From positions 124,001 through 188,000 of the forward strand of contig CBDCCU010000010.1 in the NCBI GenBank assembly GCA_965214955.1: 64,000 nt of DNA, given 5' to 3'. Shown piece after piece: positions 51,702 to 60,786 of this stretch; position 1 is the stretch's first letter, and the number at the start of each line of letters is the position of its first letter. Below the pieces are notes generated by a model. The model had not been told where the DNA came from. It saw only the letters and a program-made list of their open reading frames with translations, and made no database searches. This DNA is from Aliikangiella sp965214955. Lineage in GTDB: Bacteria > Pseudomonadota > Gammaproteobacteria > Enterobacterales > Kangiellaceae. Both the position numbers and the translations under genes were made by a program.

Positions 51702-53756
51702 ATGAACAATAAACTATTTTTTGCGCTCTTCTTTTTATTTGCAATCAGTTTTAACCATAAAGCCGCCAGTTTTGGTCCACAACCAAATTCAGAAGTAACC
51801 CAAGGTACCTTAACGCTTACCAGTGAGAATAATAATGCTATTAAAGCTCCGCTTCTTAGCACCCAAGTTGATATGAATATTTCTGGTTTAGTTGCCAGGG
51901 TAAAAGTCACTCAAACCTTTACCAATACTGAAGAAGTATGGGTTGAAGGCAAATATCTTTTTCCACTTCCCGAAAAAGCCGCCGTTGATCGCTTAACCAT
52001 AAAAATTGGTGAACGATTGATTGTTGGTGAAATTAAAGAAAAGCAACAAGCCAAAAATATTTATCAAAAAGCTAAATCACAAGGTAAAAAAGCCTCTCTA
52101 GTTGTACAAAAGCGCCCCAACCTTTTTCAAAACTCTATTGCTAATATCGCACCATTAGAAACAATAAGCGTTACAATAGAATATCTGCAAGATGTTCACT
52201 TTGATGCTAATTTAGGCTTTAGTATTCGCTTTCCTATGACCGTAACCGAGCGCTATACTCCTGCAATCATTATTGAAGACACCTTTACTTTAAGCGCTAA
52301 TGGTTATTCTGATAGCACAAGCGAGCAAACAATTAATGCGCCTTATATCAATGACAACAGCCAACGCACGAACCCTGTGAATATTAATATTCATCTTAAT
52401 GCGGGGTTTGAACTCAATAAAATTGAAAGCAATACTCACTCAATTAACCATCATCAGTTAGAAAAAACCGAATATAAAATTGAGTTTTCAACTAAAGATA
52501 ATATTAGCGATAGAGACTTTGTTTTAAACTGGCAACCGCAAGCCTCAAACAAACCTAAAGCTGCTTTATTTACCGAAACAAAGTCAAACCTTGAACAAAA
52601 TGATGAACATTTTGTGAGCTTAATGGTGATCCCGCCAGCTCAAGAGTTTACCCAGCAAAATAGACTGCCGAGAGAAACGCTATTTGTGATTGATACCTCT
52701 GGCTCAATGGGTGGTGAGTCAATTCGTCAAGCCAAAAACGCTTTGCTTTATGGATTAACAAGATTAGAAAACCAAGATAACTTTAATGTTATTGCCTTTA
52801 ATCATAAGCCCTACCCATTGTTTAATTCATCAATGCCCGCTAGCGCTTATAACCTTAACCAAGCCAAAGCTTTTGTGAGTGAATTAGAAGCCGACGGTGG
52901 AACCGAAATGTTAAAAGCCATGGATATGGCATTAAGCACCGCTAAGTCTGATCTCAATAATCAACAACTTTCACAAATATTATTTTTAACCGATGGCGCA
53001 ATTTCTAATGAATCGGCGCTATTTAAAGTGATCAAAAATAAATTAAACAACGCTAGATTATTTACCATTGGCATTGGCTCTGCGCCAAATAGTTTTTTTA
53101 TGAAGCGTGCCGCTCAATACGGCAAAGGAACTTTTACCTATATTGCCGATCTCAATCAAGCCGAAATAAAAATGCGAGAGTTATTGAATACCATTGAGCG
53201 CCCACAGCTCACTCACATTAATATTGATTGGCCAAACCAAGCAGATATGTGGCCACAAAAAACCCTCGACTTATACGCGGGCAAGCCTTTATGGATAAAA
53301 GCAAAGGTCAATGAGTTAAAAGGAAAAGTAAAAATATCTGGTAGATTAACCAATGCACTTTGGCAAACCAAAATTGACCTATCACAAGGCAAAAAGCATT
53401 TAGGTATTGCCAGCCTTTGGGCACGCGAAAAAATAAAAGGCATTATGGACAATGCTAAACATGGCAAAGTGGATGAGCATGATAAGCAAACTATTATTAG
53501 TACGGCATTATCTCATCATTTAGTTAGCCGTTTTACTAGTTTAGTTGCTGTCGATAAAACACCAGTTAGATTTAACGAAACGCTTTATAGCAAAAAAGTT
53601 CCTCAGCATAAACCTAAAGGATCTAAAGCTCGCGATCTACAATTAGCGGCATTTCCAAATACAGGGTTAAACCTAGATCAGCTTACACAGCAGTCTTTAG
53701 TATTATTGTTTTTAGGATTATTAGGACTATTAAGTTTGCGCTTATTTTTTAAGTAG
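51702..53756 (+). CDS. Marine proteobacterial sortase target protein (VIT and VWA domains)
   Basis: A 684-residue surface protein. It has a signal peptide (about 1-20), a VIT domain (about 30-170; TQVDMNISGLVARVKVTQTF, WVEGKYLFPLPEKAAVDRLT) and a von Willebrand A domain from about 324 with the MIDAS motif DTSGSMGGES. The C-terminal sorting signal is FPNTG at 651-655, then a hydrophobic helix (LVLLFLGLLGLLSL) and RLFFK. This is the usual partner of the class GN sortase encoded 9 bp downstream, which should cleave at the FPNTG site. Its biological role is not established. Confidence 0.93.
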   Translation: MNNKLFFALFFLFAISFNHKAASFGPQPNSEVTQGTLTLTSENNNAIKAPLLSTQVDMNISGLVARVKVTQTFTNTEEVWVEGKYLFPLPEKAAVDRLTIKIGERLIVGEIKEKQQAKNIYQKAKSQGKKASLVVQKRPNLFQNSIANIAPLETISVTIEYLQDVHFDANLGFSIRFPMTVTERYTPAIIIEDTFTLSANGYSDSTSEQTINAPYINDNSQRTNPVNINIHLNAGFELNKIESNTHSINHHQLEKTEYKIEFSTKDNISDRDFVLNWQPQASNKPKAALFTETKSNLEQNDEHFVSLMVIPPAQEFTQQNRLPRETLFVIDTSGSMGGESIRQAKNALLYGLTRLENQDNFNVIAFNHKPYPLFNSSMPASAYNLNQAKAFVSELEADGGTEMLKAMDMALSTAKSDLNNQQLSQILFLTDGAISNESALFKVIKNKLNNARLFTIGIGSAPNSFFMKRAAQYGKGTFTYIADLNQAEIKMRELLNTIERPQLTHINIDWPNQADMWPQKTLDLYAGKPLWIKAKVNELKGKVKISGRLTNALWQTKIDLSQGKKHLGIASLWAREKIKGIMDNAKHGKVDEHDKQTIISTALSHHLVSRFTSLVAVDKTPVRFNETLYSKKVPQHKPKGSKARDLQLAAFPNTGLNLDQLTQQSLVLLFLGLLGLLSLRLFFK

Positions 53757-53765
53757 GAAGTAAAA

Positions 53766-54356
53766 ATGCAAGCTAAAAAACTCATTAAATTTGTTGCGCT
53801 TACGTTAATTTTAGTCAGTGGGCTTAGTTTTTTAAAGCCCTTTTATTACTATACTAAAGCAGAACTTGCCCAACATTTATTATCTAATGCTTGGCTTAAA
53901 ACCCAATTAGCAAAAGGCTTAAGAACTTTTAAGCCTTGGCCTTGGGCCGATACTTATCCAATATTGAAGCTTGATTTGCCTAGTTTAAAAGAATCTTATT
54001 TTGTTCTAAACAGTTCAAGCGGCCAGAGCTTAGCTTTTGGTCCAGGACTACATACAACAAATTTATTGCCTGGTGAAACTGGAAATTCAGTTATCGCGGG
54101 ACATAGAGACACTCACTTTAAATCAATTACACAATTAAAAATTGGCGATAAATTAATTGTCGAAAATAATAACGGTAAATTAATTACTTTCATCATTGAT
54201 CGGCTCACAATAGCTAACGCTGAAACAGATTTTATTCAAATTGACCAAACTCAATCACGGCTCAGCTTAGTAACCTGTTTACCACCACAGCAAGGAGAAT
54301 TACATTCACCGCTAAGACACTTAATTAGCGCGATTAGATTACCGACACTATATTAG
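53766..54356 (+). CDS. Class GN (marine proteobacterial) sortase
   Basis: A 196-residue transpeptidase with an N-terminal membrane anchor (about 7-27) and a sortase domain. The catalytic His113 (VIAGHRDTHFKS), Cys171 (LSLVTCLPP) and probable Arg184 (LRHLI) are present. Sortases are rare in Gram-negative bacteria; this class occurs one per genome with a single dedicated substrate, encoded just upstream here. The pair appears to form its own two-gene unit after the rseA terminator. Confidence 0.94.
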   Translation: MQAKKLIKFVALTLILVSGLSFLKPFYYYTKAELAQHLLSNAWLKTQLAKGLRTFKPWPWADTYPILKLDLPSLKESYFVLNSSSGQSLAFGPGLHTTNLLPGETGNSVIAGHRDTHFKSITQLKIGDKLIVENNNGKLITFIIDRLTIANAETDFIQIDQTQSRLSLVTCLPPQQGELHSPLRHLISAIRLPTLY

Positions 54357-54422
54357 ATTACCAACACTATAAATATTAGGTTATAGTGAGGTTAAATAAT
54401 TAACAATAATAAAAGAGTCATT

Positions 54423-55634
54423 ATGCAATTTTCAAAAATTGGCCCTGCTTTTCTTGTAACCGCCGCCTTTATTGGCCCTGGCACTGTTATAACCACCAGT
54501 TTAGCGGGTGCAAATTTTGGTATGTCGCTAGTTTGGGCTTTAGTATTTTCAACAATTGCAACCATTATTCTACAAGAAATGTCCGCCAGACTCGGCATAG
54601 TGACGCAAAAAGGTTTAGGTGAAAATATTCGTCTTGCACTTTCTAATCCAATATTAAAAACCCTTGGAATGACATTAATTGTTGGTGCAATAGTAATTGG
54701 CAATGCGGCTTACCAGGGCGGAAATATTTCTGGTGCTAGCTTAGGAATGGCTGGATTGTTCGAAGGTATTATCACAACAGATTTTCCTTTATTTCCACTA
54801 CTCATTGGTGCAATAGCTTTTGGACTATTATGGAGCGGAAAATACCAATTAATTGAAGGTGCTTTAATTGCTTTAGTTGGTTTAATGAGCTTAGCTTTTT
54901 TACTCACCTTTATTATTAGTGCGCCAAGTTTAAGTGAGCTTTTTTCAAACTTATTTATCCCTACAATACCCGATGGCGCAACCTTAACCGTTGTGGCATT
55001 AATTGGTACAACAGTCGTTCCTTATAATTTATTTTTACACACTAGCACAGCAAAACTAAAGTGGCAATCGACGAAACAAATACCCGAAGCAAGGCGCGAT
55101 TTAACTTTTTCAATTTCACTTGGCGGCTTAATTTCTATTGCTATTTTATCTACCGCTGCTAGTGCTTTTTTTGGCAAAGCAATAAGCATTCAATCGGCTA
55201 ACGATATTGCCCCAGCATTAAAACCTATTTTAGGTGATTGGGCACCAATATTTATGGGTTTTGGATTATTTGCCGCAGGCATTTCATCGGCAATAACCGC
55301 ACCACTGGCTGCGGCTTTTGCCTTAACCGATGCGCTTAATCTTGATGGTAAACTATCATCAAAACCTTTTAAAAGCATTTGGTTAATCATTTTAGTTTTA
55401 GGTGTTACGGTTGCCGCATCGGGCTATAAACCCATTTCAATTATTTTGTTTGCTCAGGTGGCTAATGGCGTTTTATTACCTTTAGTGACTTTATTTTTAC
55501 TATGGATGATGAACACTAAAGCGCTAGGAAAATATCAAAACAACTGGTGGCAAAATACACTTGGGTTTATTGTGCTATTAATTACTTTATTGTTAAGCGG
55601 ACGCAGTTTAATGTCTGCCTTTGGACTTTTATAA
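54423..55634 (+). CDS. NRAMP-fold transporter (YcsG-like) of a 5-oxoprolinase operon
   Basis: A 403-residue polytopic transporter with the NRAMP/LeuT-like fold. The helix 1 loop reads AAFIGPGTVITTSLAGANFG where metal-transporting NRAMPs have DPGN, and helix 6 reads VALIGTTVVPYNLFLHTSTA where they have an MPHN-type motif. So the metal-binding Asp, Asn and Met are all replaced. Its place 33 bp upstream of pxpABC recalls B. subtilis ycsG within the ycsF-kipI-kipA operon, so uptake of 5-oxoproline or a related compound is a reasonable inference. Confidence 0.85.
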   Translation: MQFSKIGPAFLVTAAFIGPGTVITTSLAGANFGMSLVWALVFSTIATIILQEMSARLGIVTQKGLGENIRLALSNPILKTLGMTLIVGAIVIGNAAYQGGNISGASLGMAGLFEGIITTDFPLFPLLIGAIAFGLLWSGKYQLIEGALIALVGLMSLAFLLTFIISAPSLSELFSNLFIPTIPDGATLTVVALIGTTVVPYNLFLHTSTAKLKWQSTKQIPEARRDLTFSISLGGLISIAILSTAASAFFGKAISIQSANDIAPALKPILGDWAPIFMGFGLFAAGISSAITAPLAAAFALTDALNLDGKLSSKPFKSIWLIILVLGVTVAASGYKPISIILFAQVANGVLLPLVTLFLLWMMNTKALGKYQNNWWQNTLGFIVLLITLLLSGRSLMSAFGLL

Positions 55635-55666
55635 AACTAAACTGATAATCTAAAATAAAATCTAAA

Positions 55667-56428
55667 ATGACACCCACTTTAATAGACATCAATTGCGACC
55701 TAGGTGAAGGCAATAATTTGTCTGACTGTGAGAAAGACGCATTACACATGCCTTTTATTTCTCGCTGTAATATTGCCTGTGGCGGACATGCTGGCGACGA
55801 TAAAATCATGTTGCAATCACTAAAAAATGCGCACCAACATTCACTTTATATTGGCGCACATCCAAGTTATCCCGATAGAGAAAATTTTGGTCGTGTATCA
55901 TTAGACATCTCACTTGAATCATTACAAGAAACCGTATTAAAACAAATTAGTCAATTGGAAAAATTAGCTAACCAAAACAATATTGAACTCTCTCATATCA
56001 AGTTTCATGGCGCGCTGTATAACGATATTGAAAAAGATAAAACTTTGGCAAATTCAATGGCCAATTTTTGTAATGATAATTTTCCTAATTTAGCCATCAT
56101 GGGATTAGCCAATGGAAAGCTCGCAAAAGCTTGCAATAAAATTGGAATGAATTTTATTAACGAAGGATTTATGGATAGAGTTTATTTATCCAATGGAAGT
56201 CTCACTCCAAGAAGCTTAAAAAATTCAGTAATAACCAATCAAGAACAAGCGATACAGCAAGCTAAAAATATAGCCTTAAATCATCCAATAAAAACCCATG
56301 ATGGACATAATTTAAGCCTGAAAGTCGATAGCATTTGTTTGCATGGCGATAATCCCAACTCGTTAAGCATTGCTAAAAACCTACACCGTGTTTTTAGTCA
56401 AAATAATATTCAAATAAAAAATGAATAA
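55667..56428 (+). CDS. pxpA: 5-oxoprolinase subunit A (LamB/YcsF family)
   Basis: PxpA, with PxpB and PxpC, hydrolyses 5-oxoproline (pyroglutamate) to glutamate using ATP. The 253-residue protein opens with the family signature TLIDINCDLGEG and has MPFISRCNIACGGHAGDDKI, IGAHPSYPDRENFGR and IKFHGALYNDIEKDK, plus the CLHGDNPNS tail. It overlaps pxpB by 8 nt. Confidence 0.95.
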   Translation: MTPTLIDINCDLGEGNNLSDCEKDALHMPFISRCNIACGGHAGDDKIMLQSLKNAHQHSLYIGAHPSYPDRENFGRVSLDISLESLQETVLKQISQLEKLANQNNIELSHIKFHGALYNDIEKDKTLANSMANFCNDNFPNLAIMGLANGKLAKACNKIGMNFINEGFMDRVYLSNGSLTPRSLKNSVITNQEQAIQQAKNIALNHPIKTHDGHNLSLKVDSICLHGDNPNSLSIAKNLHRVFSQNNIQIKNE

Positions 56429-57134
56429 TCATCAACACTACAAAATCATTGGCAATGGCGACAGCTCAATCAGCATTTTATTTAATGAAGTTGCCTCTTA
56501 TTCTTTGGCTTGTAAAATTGCTCACTTAAACCAGCAGCTTCATATTCAATTAAAAAATTATGTCACCGACTTTATTCCTAGCTACCAAAGTATAACTTTA
56601 AACTTTGAGCCTTCAACTATTCAGTTTTTTGATCTTCAAAGTTTACTTGAACAGTTTTTATCAAAATGGCGCTGGAATGATGATAACTTTAATTTTTCAA
56701 ACAAGGCTCAAGTTATAGAAATTCCCGTGTGCTATGAAAAAGAATTTGCTCCCGACTTAGCTTATGTTGCCAAACACTGCGGTTTAACTCAGCAGCAAGT
56801 TATCAACACACACTCAGAAGCAAAGTATTGGGTTTATATGTTAGGTTTTCAGCCAGGTTTTCTTTATTTAAACGGGCTTAATCAAGCGCTTCATTGCCCA
56901 AGAAAGCCAATGCCTAATACTCAAATAGAAACTGGCTCAGTTGGAATTGGCGGTAGCCAAACGGGAGTCTATTCATTAGCTAGTCCTGGTGGTTGGCAAA
57001 TTATAGGGCAAACACCAATATCGCTTTTTAATATTAATAAAGCATCACCAACCATTGCAAAACCCTTAGATGAAATTCAATTTAAGCCGATTGATCAAGA
57101 AACTTTTTATCAGCTAAAAAGCGAGCAAAATTAA
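56421..57134 (+). CDS. pxpB: 5-oxoprolinase subunit B (KipI/AHS1 family)
   Basis: A 237-residue AHS1-domain protein with the conserved block YWVYMLGFQPGFLYLNGLNQ, CPRKPMPNTQIETGSVGIGG and QTGVYSLASPGGWQIIGQTP. In B. subtilis the homologue KipI also inhibits the kinase KinA; in proteobacteria the role is 5-oxoproline hydrolysis. Its stop codon overlaps the pxpC ATG by one base (TAATG), so tight coupling is expected. Confidence 0.95.
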   Translation: MNNHQHYKIIGNGDSSISILFNEVASYSLACKIAHLNQQLHIQLKNYVTDFIPSYQSITLNFEPSTIQFFDLQSLLEQFLSKWRWNDDNFNFSNKAQVIEIPVCYEKEFAPDLAYVAKHCGLTQQQVINTHSEAKYWVYMLGFQPGFLYLNGLNQALHCPRKPMPNTQIETGSVGIGGSQTGVYSLASPGGWQIIGQTPISLFNINKASPTIAKPLDEIQFKPIDQETFYQLKSEQN

Positions 57135-58054
57135 TGAGTGATAAAATTACATTTATTAAGTCGGGCTTGCAAACTAGCATTCAAGATTTTGGTCGCAAAG
57201 GATTAATGGATATAGGTGTTTCACCCAGTGGCGCAATAGATAAAGATTCATTGCAAAAAGCTAATTGGCTTGTTGGTAAACCTAAAGACTCGGCAGCTTT
57301 CGAAATAACCCTAGTAGGACCTACAATTTTATTTTCTTGTGATTTATTAATCGCAATTTGTGGCGCAGAGTTTGAGCTTTCACTCAATAACAAGCAGGTT
57401 CAATCAAATCAAAGTTTTTGGGTGAAAGCTAATGATACTTTATCATTTGGTAAGCGCTTAAACGGTTGCCGAGCTTATCTTGCTTTTTGTGGACAATTTA
57501 ACTTTGCTAAAACACTCAATAGCTTTTCAACGCATTTAACGGCAAATATTGGCGGCTTTAATCATCGTGCGGTTAAAGATAATGATGAAATACCTATTAT
57601 TAAAGATGAAACTGGCTCAGAAAAGAAATTGCCCAATAAGCAAAAAGTATTTTATTCAGGTAATTACCAACTAAGAACAGTTAGCAGTGTTGAAACTCAA
57701 TTATTTACTCAAAACCAAATTAATAATTTTTATCAACATAGCTATCAAGTTTTGCCACAATCTAATCGAATGGGTATTAGACTAAACGCGCAAGAAAAAA
57801 ATAAAGAACATTCAATTGAAATGGTTTCTTCAGGTATCGCCGAAGGCAATATACAAATTCCGCCATCGGGCAAGCCGATAATTTCATCGGTTGACGGACA
57901 AACCATTGGTGGCTATCCAAGAATAGCCAGCATTATTAGTGCCGACTTACCCATTCTTGGACAACTTTGTGCTGGTGATAAAGTAAATTTTGAACCTGTA
58001 ACGCTCGAATACGCCGAAAAAGTCAGACAATTAAAACAGTCTCAATTCTTATAA
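57134..58054 (+). CDS. pxpC: 5-oxoprolinase subunit C (KipA/AHS2 family)
   Basis: A 306-residue AHS2 (biotin-dependent carboxylase-like) domain protein with the signature KSGLQTSIQDFGRKGLMDIG, VSPSGAIDKDSLQKANWLVG and QSNRMGIRLNAQEKN, and the closing GGYPRIASIISADLPILGQL. It completes the PxpABC enzyme. It converges with the M14-like gene and their stop codons overlap (58049-58054). Confidence 0.95.
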   Translation: MSDKITFIKSGLQTSIQDFGRKGLMDIGVSPSGAIDKDSLQKANWLVGKPKDSAAFEITLVGPTILFSCDLLIAICGAEFELSLNNKQVQSNQSFWVKANDTLSFGKRLNGCRAYLAFCGQFNFAKTLNSFSTHLTANIGGFNHRAVKDNDEIPIIKDETGSEKKLPNKQKVFYSGNYQLRTVSSVETQLFTQNQINNFYQHSYQVLPQSNRMGIRLNAQEKNKEHSIEMVSSGIAEGNIQIPPSGKPIISSVDGQTIGGYPRIASIISADLPILGQLCAGDKVNFEPVTLEYAEKVRQLKQSQFL

Positions 58055-58975
58055 GCTTTTAAGCAAATAATTTAGCCCACCAACACATGCCGCCACCTGT
58101 GCATCAATACAATTTTGTGCACTAGAGCGAGGGCTATCAGGATAAACTTCGGTTGTTGAAGTATATTTTGCGCCAGTAAAGCCGGTGCAAAGATTGAGTG
58201 ATTTTAACGGATAACGGATCACCCCATTTTGCACTATAGGCTTACCGATCAGCTCTCCATTTTCATCGGGCTCGGCAATGTGAGTGACTTTTTCAACCGC
58301 CTCGATCATGGCTTTTTGAAAATCATCTTGAGGCAGATCTTCATTATCAACCAAATAAAAACCATCAGGTATATTCCAGTTGTTTTGCGGAATACCATCG
58401 CGCGCGGCTAATGATGGTCTAAAAATACTATTGTCGGTATCGGTAGTTTCATGTAAATCGATATGTGCAACAATATTTAAACCTTGTTTTTCTACCGCAG
58501 CCATTACTTTTGCCGCCTCTTCGGATGGGCTGTTTTGCATAAAAGACCGATTAGGATCAACCGTTTTAGGATTCCAGCGATTAATGGTTTCAAATCCCCA
58601 CGGGCTTACACAAGGTGCAATTAAAAAATTAAATGTTTGCTCATAATTCTTTGCGTGTGACTTGGCAAATTCAAGCGCACCTAAAACGCCGCTAGTTTCG
58701 TATCCATGCACGCCACCTGTAATTAAAACCGTAGGTTTGTTCGGTGTGATATTTTGGCTTTTTAGTAAAAATAATGGATATTTATCTTCATCATAAGAAA
58801 GTGCGCCATATTGCTCAATGTTAAAATTTGCGCTTAAGGCTTGAATTTTTTCAACCACCATCGACTGATAACAACGCTTAACCGTTTGCAATGTAAGCCA
58901 CTTGGCTTTTTCTTGTTCACCCCAACCTTCTGATTTTACTTTGAATATACCCGTTTGATTTTTTATACTGTCCAT
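58049..58975 (-). CDS. M14-family zinc carboxypeptidase-like hydrolase
   Basis: A zinc hydrolase of the M14 group. The first zinc motif is GGVHGYETSGVLGALEFA (H and E), the third ligand lies in HIDLHETTDTD, the substrate-binding stretch is NRWNPKTVDPNRSF and the catalytic glutamate is in TSTTEVYPDS. It resembles the succinylglutamate desuccinylase/aspartoacylase-like branch. Substrate unknown. The frame opens at TTG 59014, but ATG at 58975 with AAGAA upstream is more plausible. The head-on junction with the 5-oxoproline operon is suggestive only. Confidence 0.87.
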   Translation of the reverse strand: MDSIKNQTGIFKVKSEGWGEQEKAKWLTLQTVKRCYQSMVVEKIQALSANFNIEQYGALSYDEDKYPLFLLKSQNITPNKPTVLITGGVHGYETSGVLGALEFAKSHAKNYEQTFNFLIAPCVSPWGFETINRWNPKTVDPNRSFMQNSPSEEAAKVMAAVEKQGLNIVAHIDLHETTDTDNSIFRPSLAARDGIPQNNWNIPDGFYLVDNEDLPQDDFQKAMIEAVEKVTHIAEPDENGELIGKPIVQNGVIRYPLKSLNLCTGFTGAKYTSTTEVYPDSPRSSAQNCIDAQVAACVGGLNYLLKSL

Positions 58976-59077
58976 TACTTTGTTCTTTTTAAGAATTAAT
59001 TTGAGAGTGCTCAATATAATAATCGAAATTTTACTCTGTTAAAATACCCTATAAAATTCATTAAATTGGTTGAAAAA

Positions 59078-59824
59078 ATGATACAGCAAAAAATAAAAAT
59101 CATACTTGTTGAAACCTATCACCCAGGTAACATTGGCGCAGCAGCACGAGCGATGAAAACTATGGGATTAAGTGATTTGGTTTTAGTTAACCCCAGTGAA
59201 TTTTTACACCCAGAATCTTTACGTCGTGCCGCTGGCGGTAAAGATGTTCTTGAATCAGCTAATATTACCTACTCATTAGAAGATGCCATAGCCGACTGTC
59301 AGTTAGTATTTGCTACCAGTGCTCGCTTACAACATGAGTTTAGCCGCCCTCAAATGGCTTGCGAGCAAGCAGTAAAATGGTTAAAAGATAATCCTCAATC
59401 TCAGGTTGGCATTATTTTTGGCCCTGAAAGAACAGGGTTAAGCGCTAAGCATATTCAAATGGCACAAAAGCACATTTATATTCCAAGTAGCGATGAGTAT
59501 GGCGTTTTAAATATTGCTGCCGCGGTACAAATTGTTTGTTATGAAATTTTTAAGCAACTTAATACCAGTCAAGCTGATAATAATTTAGTCATCCAAGCCG
59601 ATAAATCCAACCTGCCTTCACAACAAACACTTAATGGCCTTTATGATAACTTGCAAACCTTATTAACCGAGCGAGGTTATATTCGCGAAGAGCAACCGAC
59701 AGATACCATGAACAAAATAAAATCGTTATTTAACAAACGTGAATTGCAAGCCAGCGAGGTGAGTATGCTCCATGGCATATTTAAAGCATTAACTCGCCCC
59801 GCTAAAAGTGACGATACTGATTAA
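59078..59824 (+). CDS. trmJ: TrmJ, tRNA (cytidine/uridine-32 2'-O) methyltransferase
   Basis: A SPOUT-class enzyme that 2'-O-methylates position 32 of tRNAs with SAM. Family signatures are IILVETYHPGNIGAAARAMK, RRAAGGKDVLESANITYSLE, VGIIFGPERTGLSAKHI and PSSDEYGVLNIAAAVQIVCY (the trefoil knot), with the C-terminal helical extension. ATG at 59078 is preferred over TTG at 59066. Its TAA overlaps the secF TAA in the palindrome TTAA, with no room for a terminator. Confidence 0.93.
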   Translation: MIQQKIKIILVETYHPGNIGAAARAMKTMGLSDLVLVNPSEFLHPESLRRAAGGKDVLESANITYSLEDAIADCQLVFATSARLQHEFSRPQMACEQAVKWLKDNPQSQVGIIFGPERTGLSAKHIQMAQKHIYIPSSDEYGVLNIAAAVQIVCYEIFKQLNTSQADNNLVIQADKSNLPSQQTLNGLYDNLQTLLTERGYIREEQPTDTMNKIKSLFNKRELQASEVSMLHGIFKALTRPAKSDDTD

Positions 59825-60786
59825 GGGATTTCGTTTAACTGCTTATCAAGGGCTTCTTTATCCATAGCTTTTTGGTGATAGTAATTGGCTTTTAAGCCTA
59901 AAAACTCCGGCAAGCTTGCGGCAATACTAATGGATGATAAAGTGCCAATTAATATGCCAGAAAATAGTGCTATTGAAAAACCGCTTAACTCTATTCCAGC
60001 CAACCACCATAACGCAACAACCGTTGCTAAAGTTGTAATAGAGGTAATTAACGTTCTTGAAAGCGTTGCTTTTACCGCTTGATCGATAATTTCATTAATT
60101 GACTTTTTATTACCAAGGTTAAGCATATTTTCACGAATTCTATCTGCCACAATAATCGAATCATTTAATGAGTATCCAATAATTGCAAGCATACTTGCCA
60201 ATACACTCAAATTAAACTCAATGTCAAACAGCGAAAACACACTAAAAACAAAAACTAAATCATGCAGTAATGCGGTAATTGCAGACAAGGCAAAACGCCA
60301 TTCAAATCTTAACCCTAAATAAACTAGCACTAAGGCAATTGCGGTTAAAAGCGCCATTAAGCCAAGCTCAATCAGCTCTTTTCCGAGTTGGGCGTCTAAA
60401 AAATCAGAATCTAATATTTTTAACTGAATGAAGTGCTCGTTTAAACGGTCAGAAATTTGTTTTATCTGCTGCTTTTGCGTTTCTAGACTTTGTGATAATT
60501 CAAAATTATCCCAATTACTAATATCTTGTCTTAGTACCCAGTAATGATCATCTTGGGCACTGGTTAGCACAAATTTTTCATCTATAACTTGCCCAATAAT
60601 TGCTGATAACGGTTTACTAGAAATTGGTTTATTAGTGCTAAATTCAGTTACATAGCCACCGCTAAAATCAATGCCTAAATTTAATCCTTTTTGACTCAAT
60701 AAAACGCTCGAAGCAATCATCATAACAAAACCAATCAATAAACTGGCTTTACGAAAATAATTTAAGGTGATCCATTGGCTAAACAT
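59821..60786 (-). CDS. secF: SecF, protein-export accessory membrane subunit
   Basis: SecF joins SecD to aid protein release and use of the proton gradient in Sec export. The 321 residues show the first helix and SQKGLNLGIDFSGGYVTEFS, a periplasmic P4-type domain, and five further helices with the conserved GYSLNDSIIVADRIRENMLN. Its start overlaps the secD stop by 8 nt. Placed against trmJ rather than next to yajC/tgt, it may be the second secDF set found in some Alteromonadales. Confidence 0.94.
   Translation of the reverse strand: MFSQWITLNYFRKASLLIGFVMMIASSVLLSQKGLNLGIDFSGGYVTEFSTNKPISSKPLSAIIGQVIDEKFVLTSAQDDHYWVLRQDISNWDNFELSQSLETQKQQIKQISDRLNEHFIQLKILDSDFLDAQLGKELIELGLMALLTAIALVLVYLGLRFEWRFALSAITALLHDLVFVFSVFSLFDIEFNLSVLASMLAIIGYSLNDSIIVADRIRENMLNLGNKKSINEIIDQAVKATLSRTLITSITTLATVVALWWLAGIELSGFSIALFSGILIGTLSSISIAASLPEFLGLKANYYHQKAMDKEALDKQLNEIP

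Noticed and set aside
54357..54422. A manganese riboswitch or Mur-type site ahead of the NRAMP-like gene
   Set aside because: The gap is 66 bp, has no aptamer-like structure, and the transporter lacks metal ligands.
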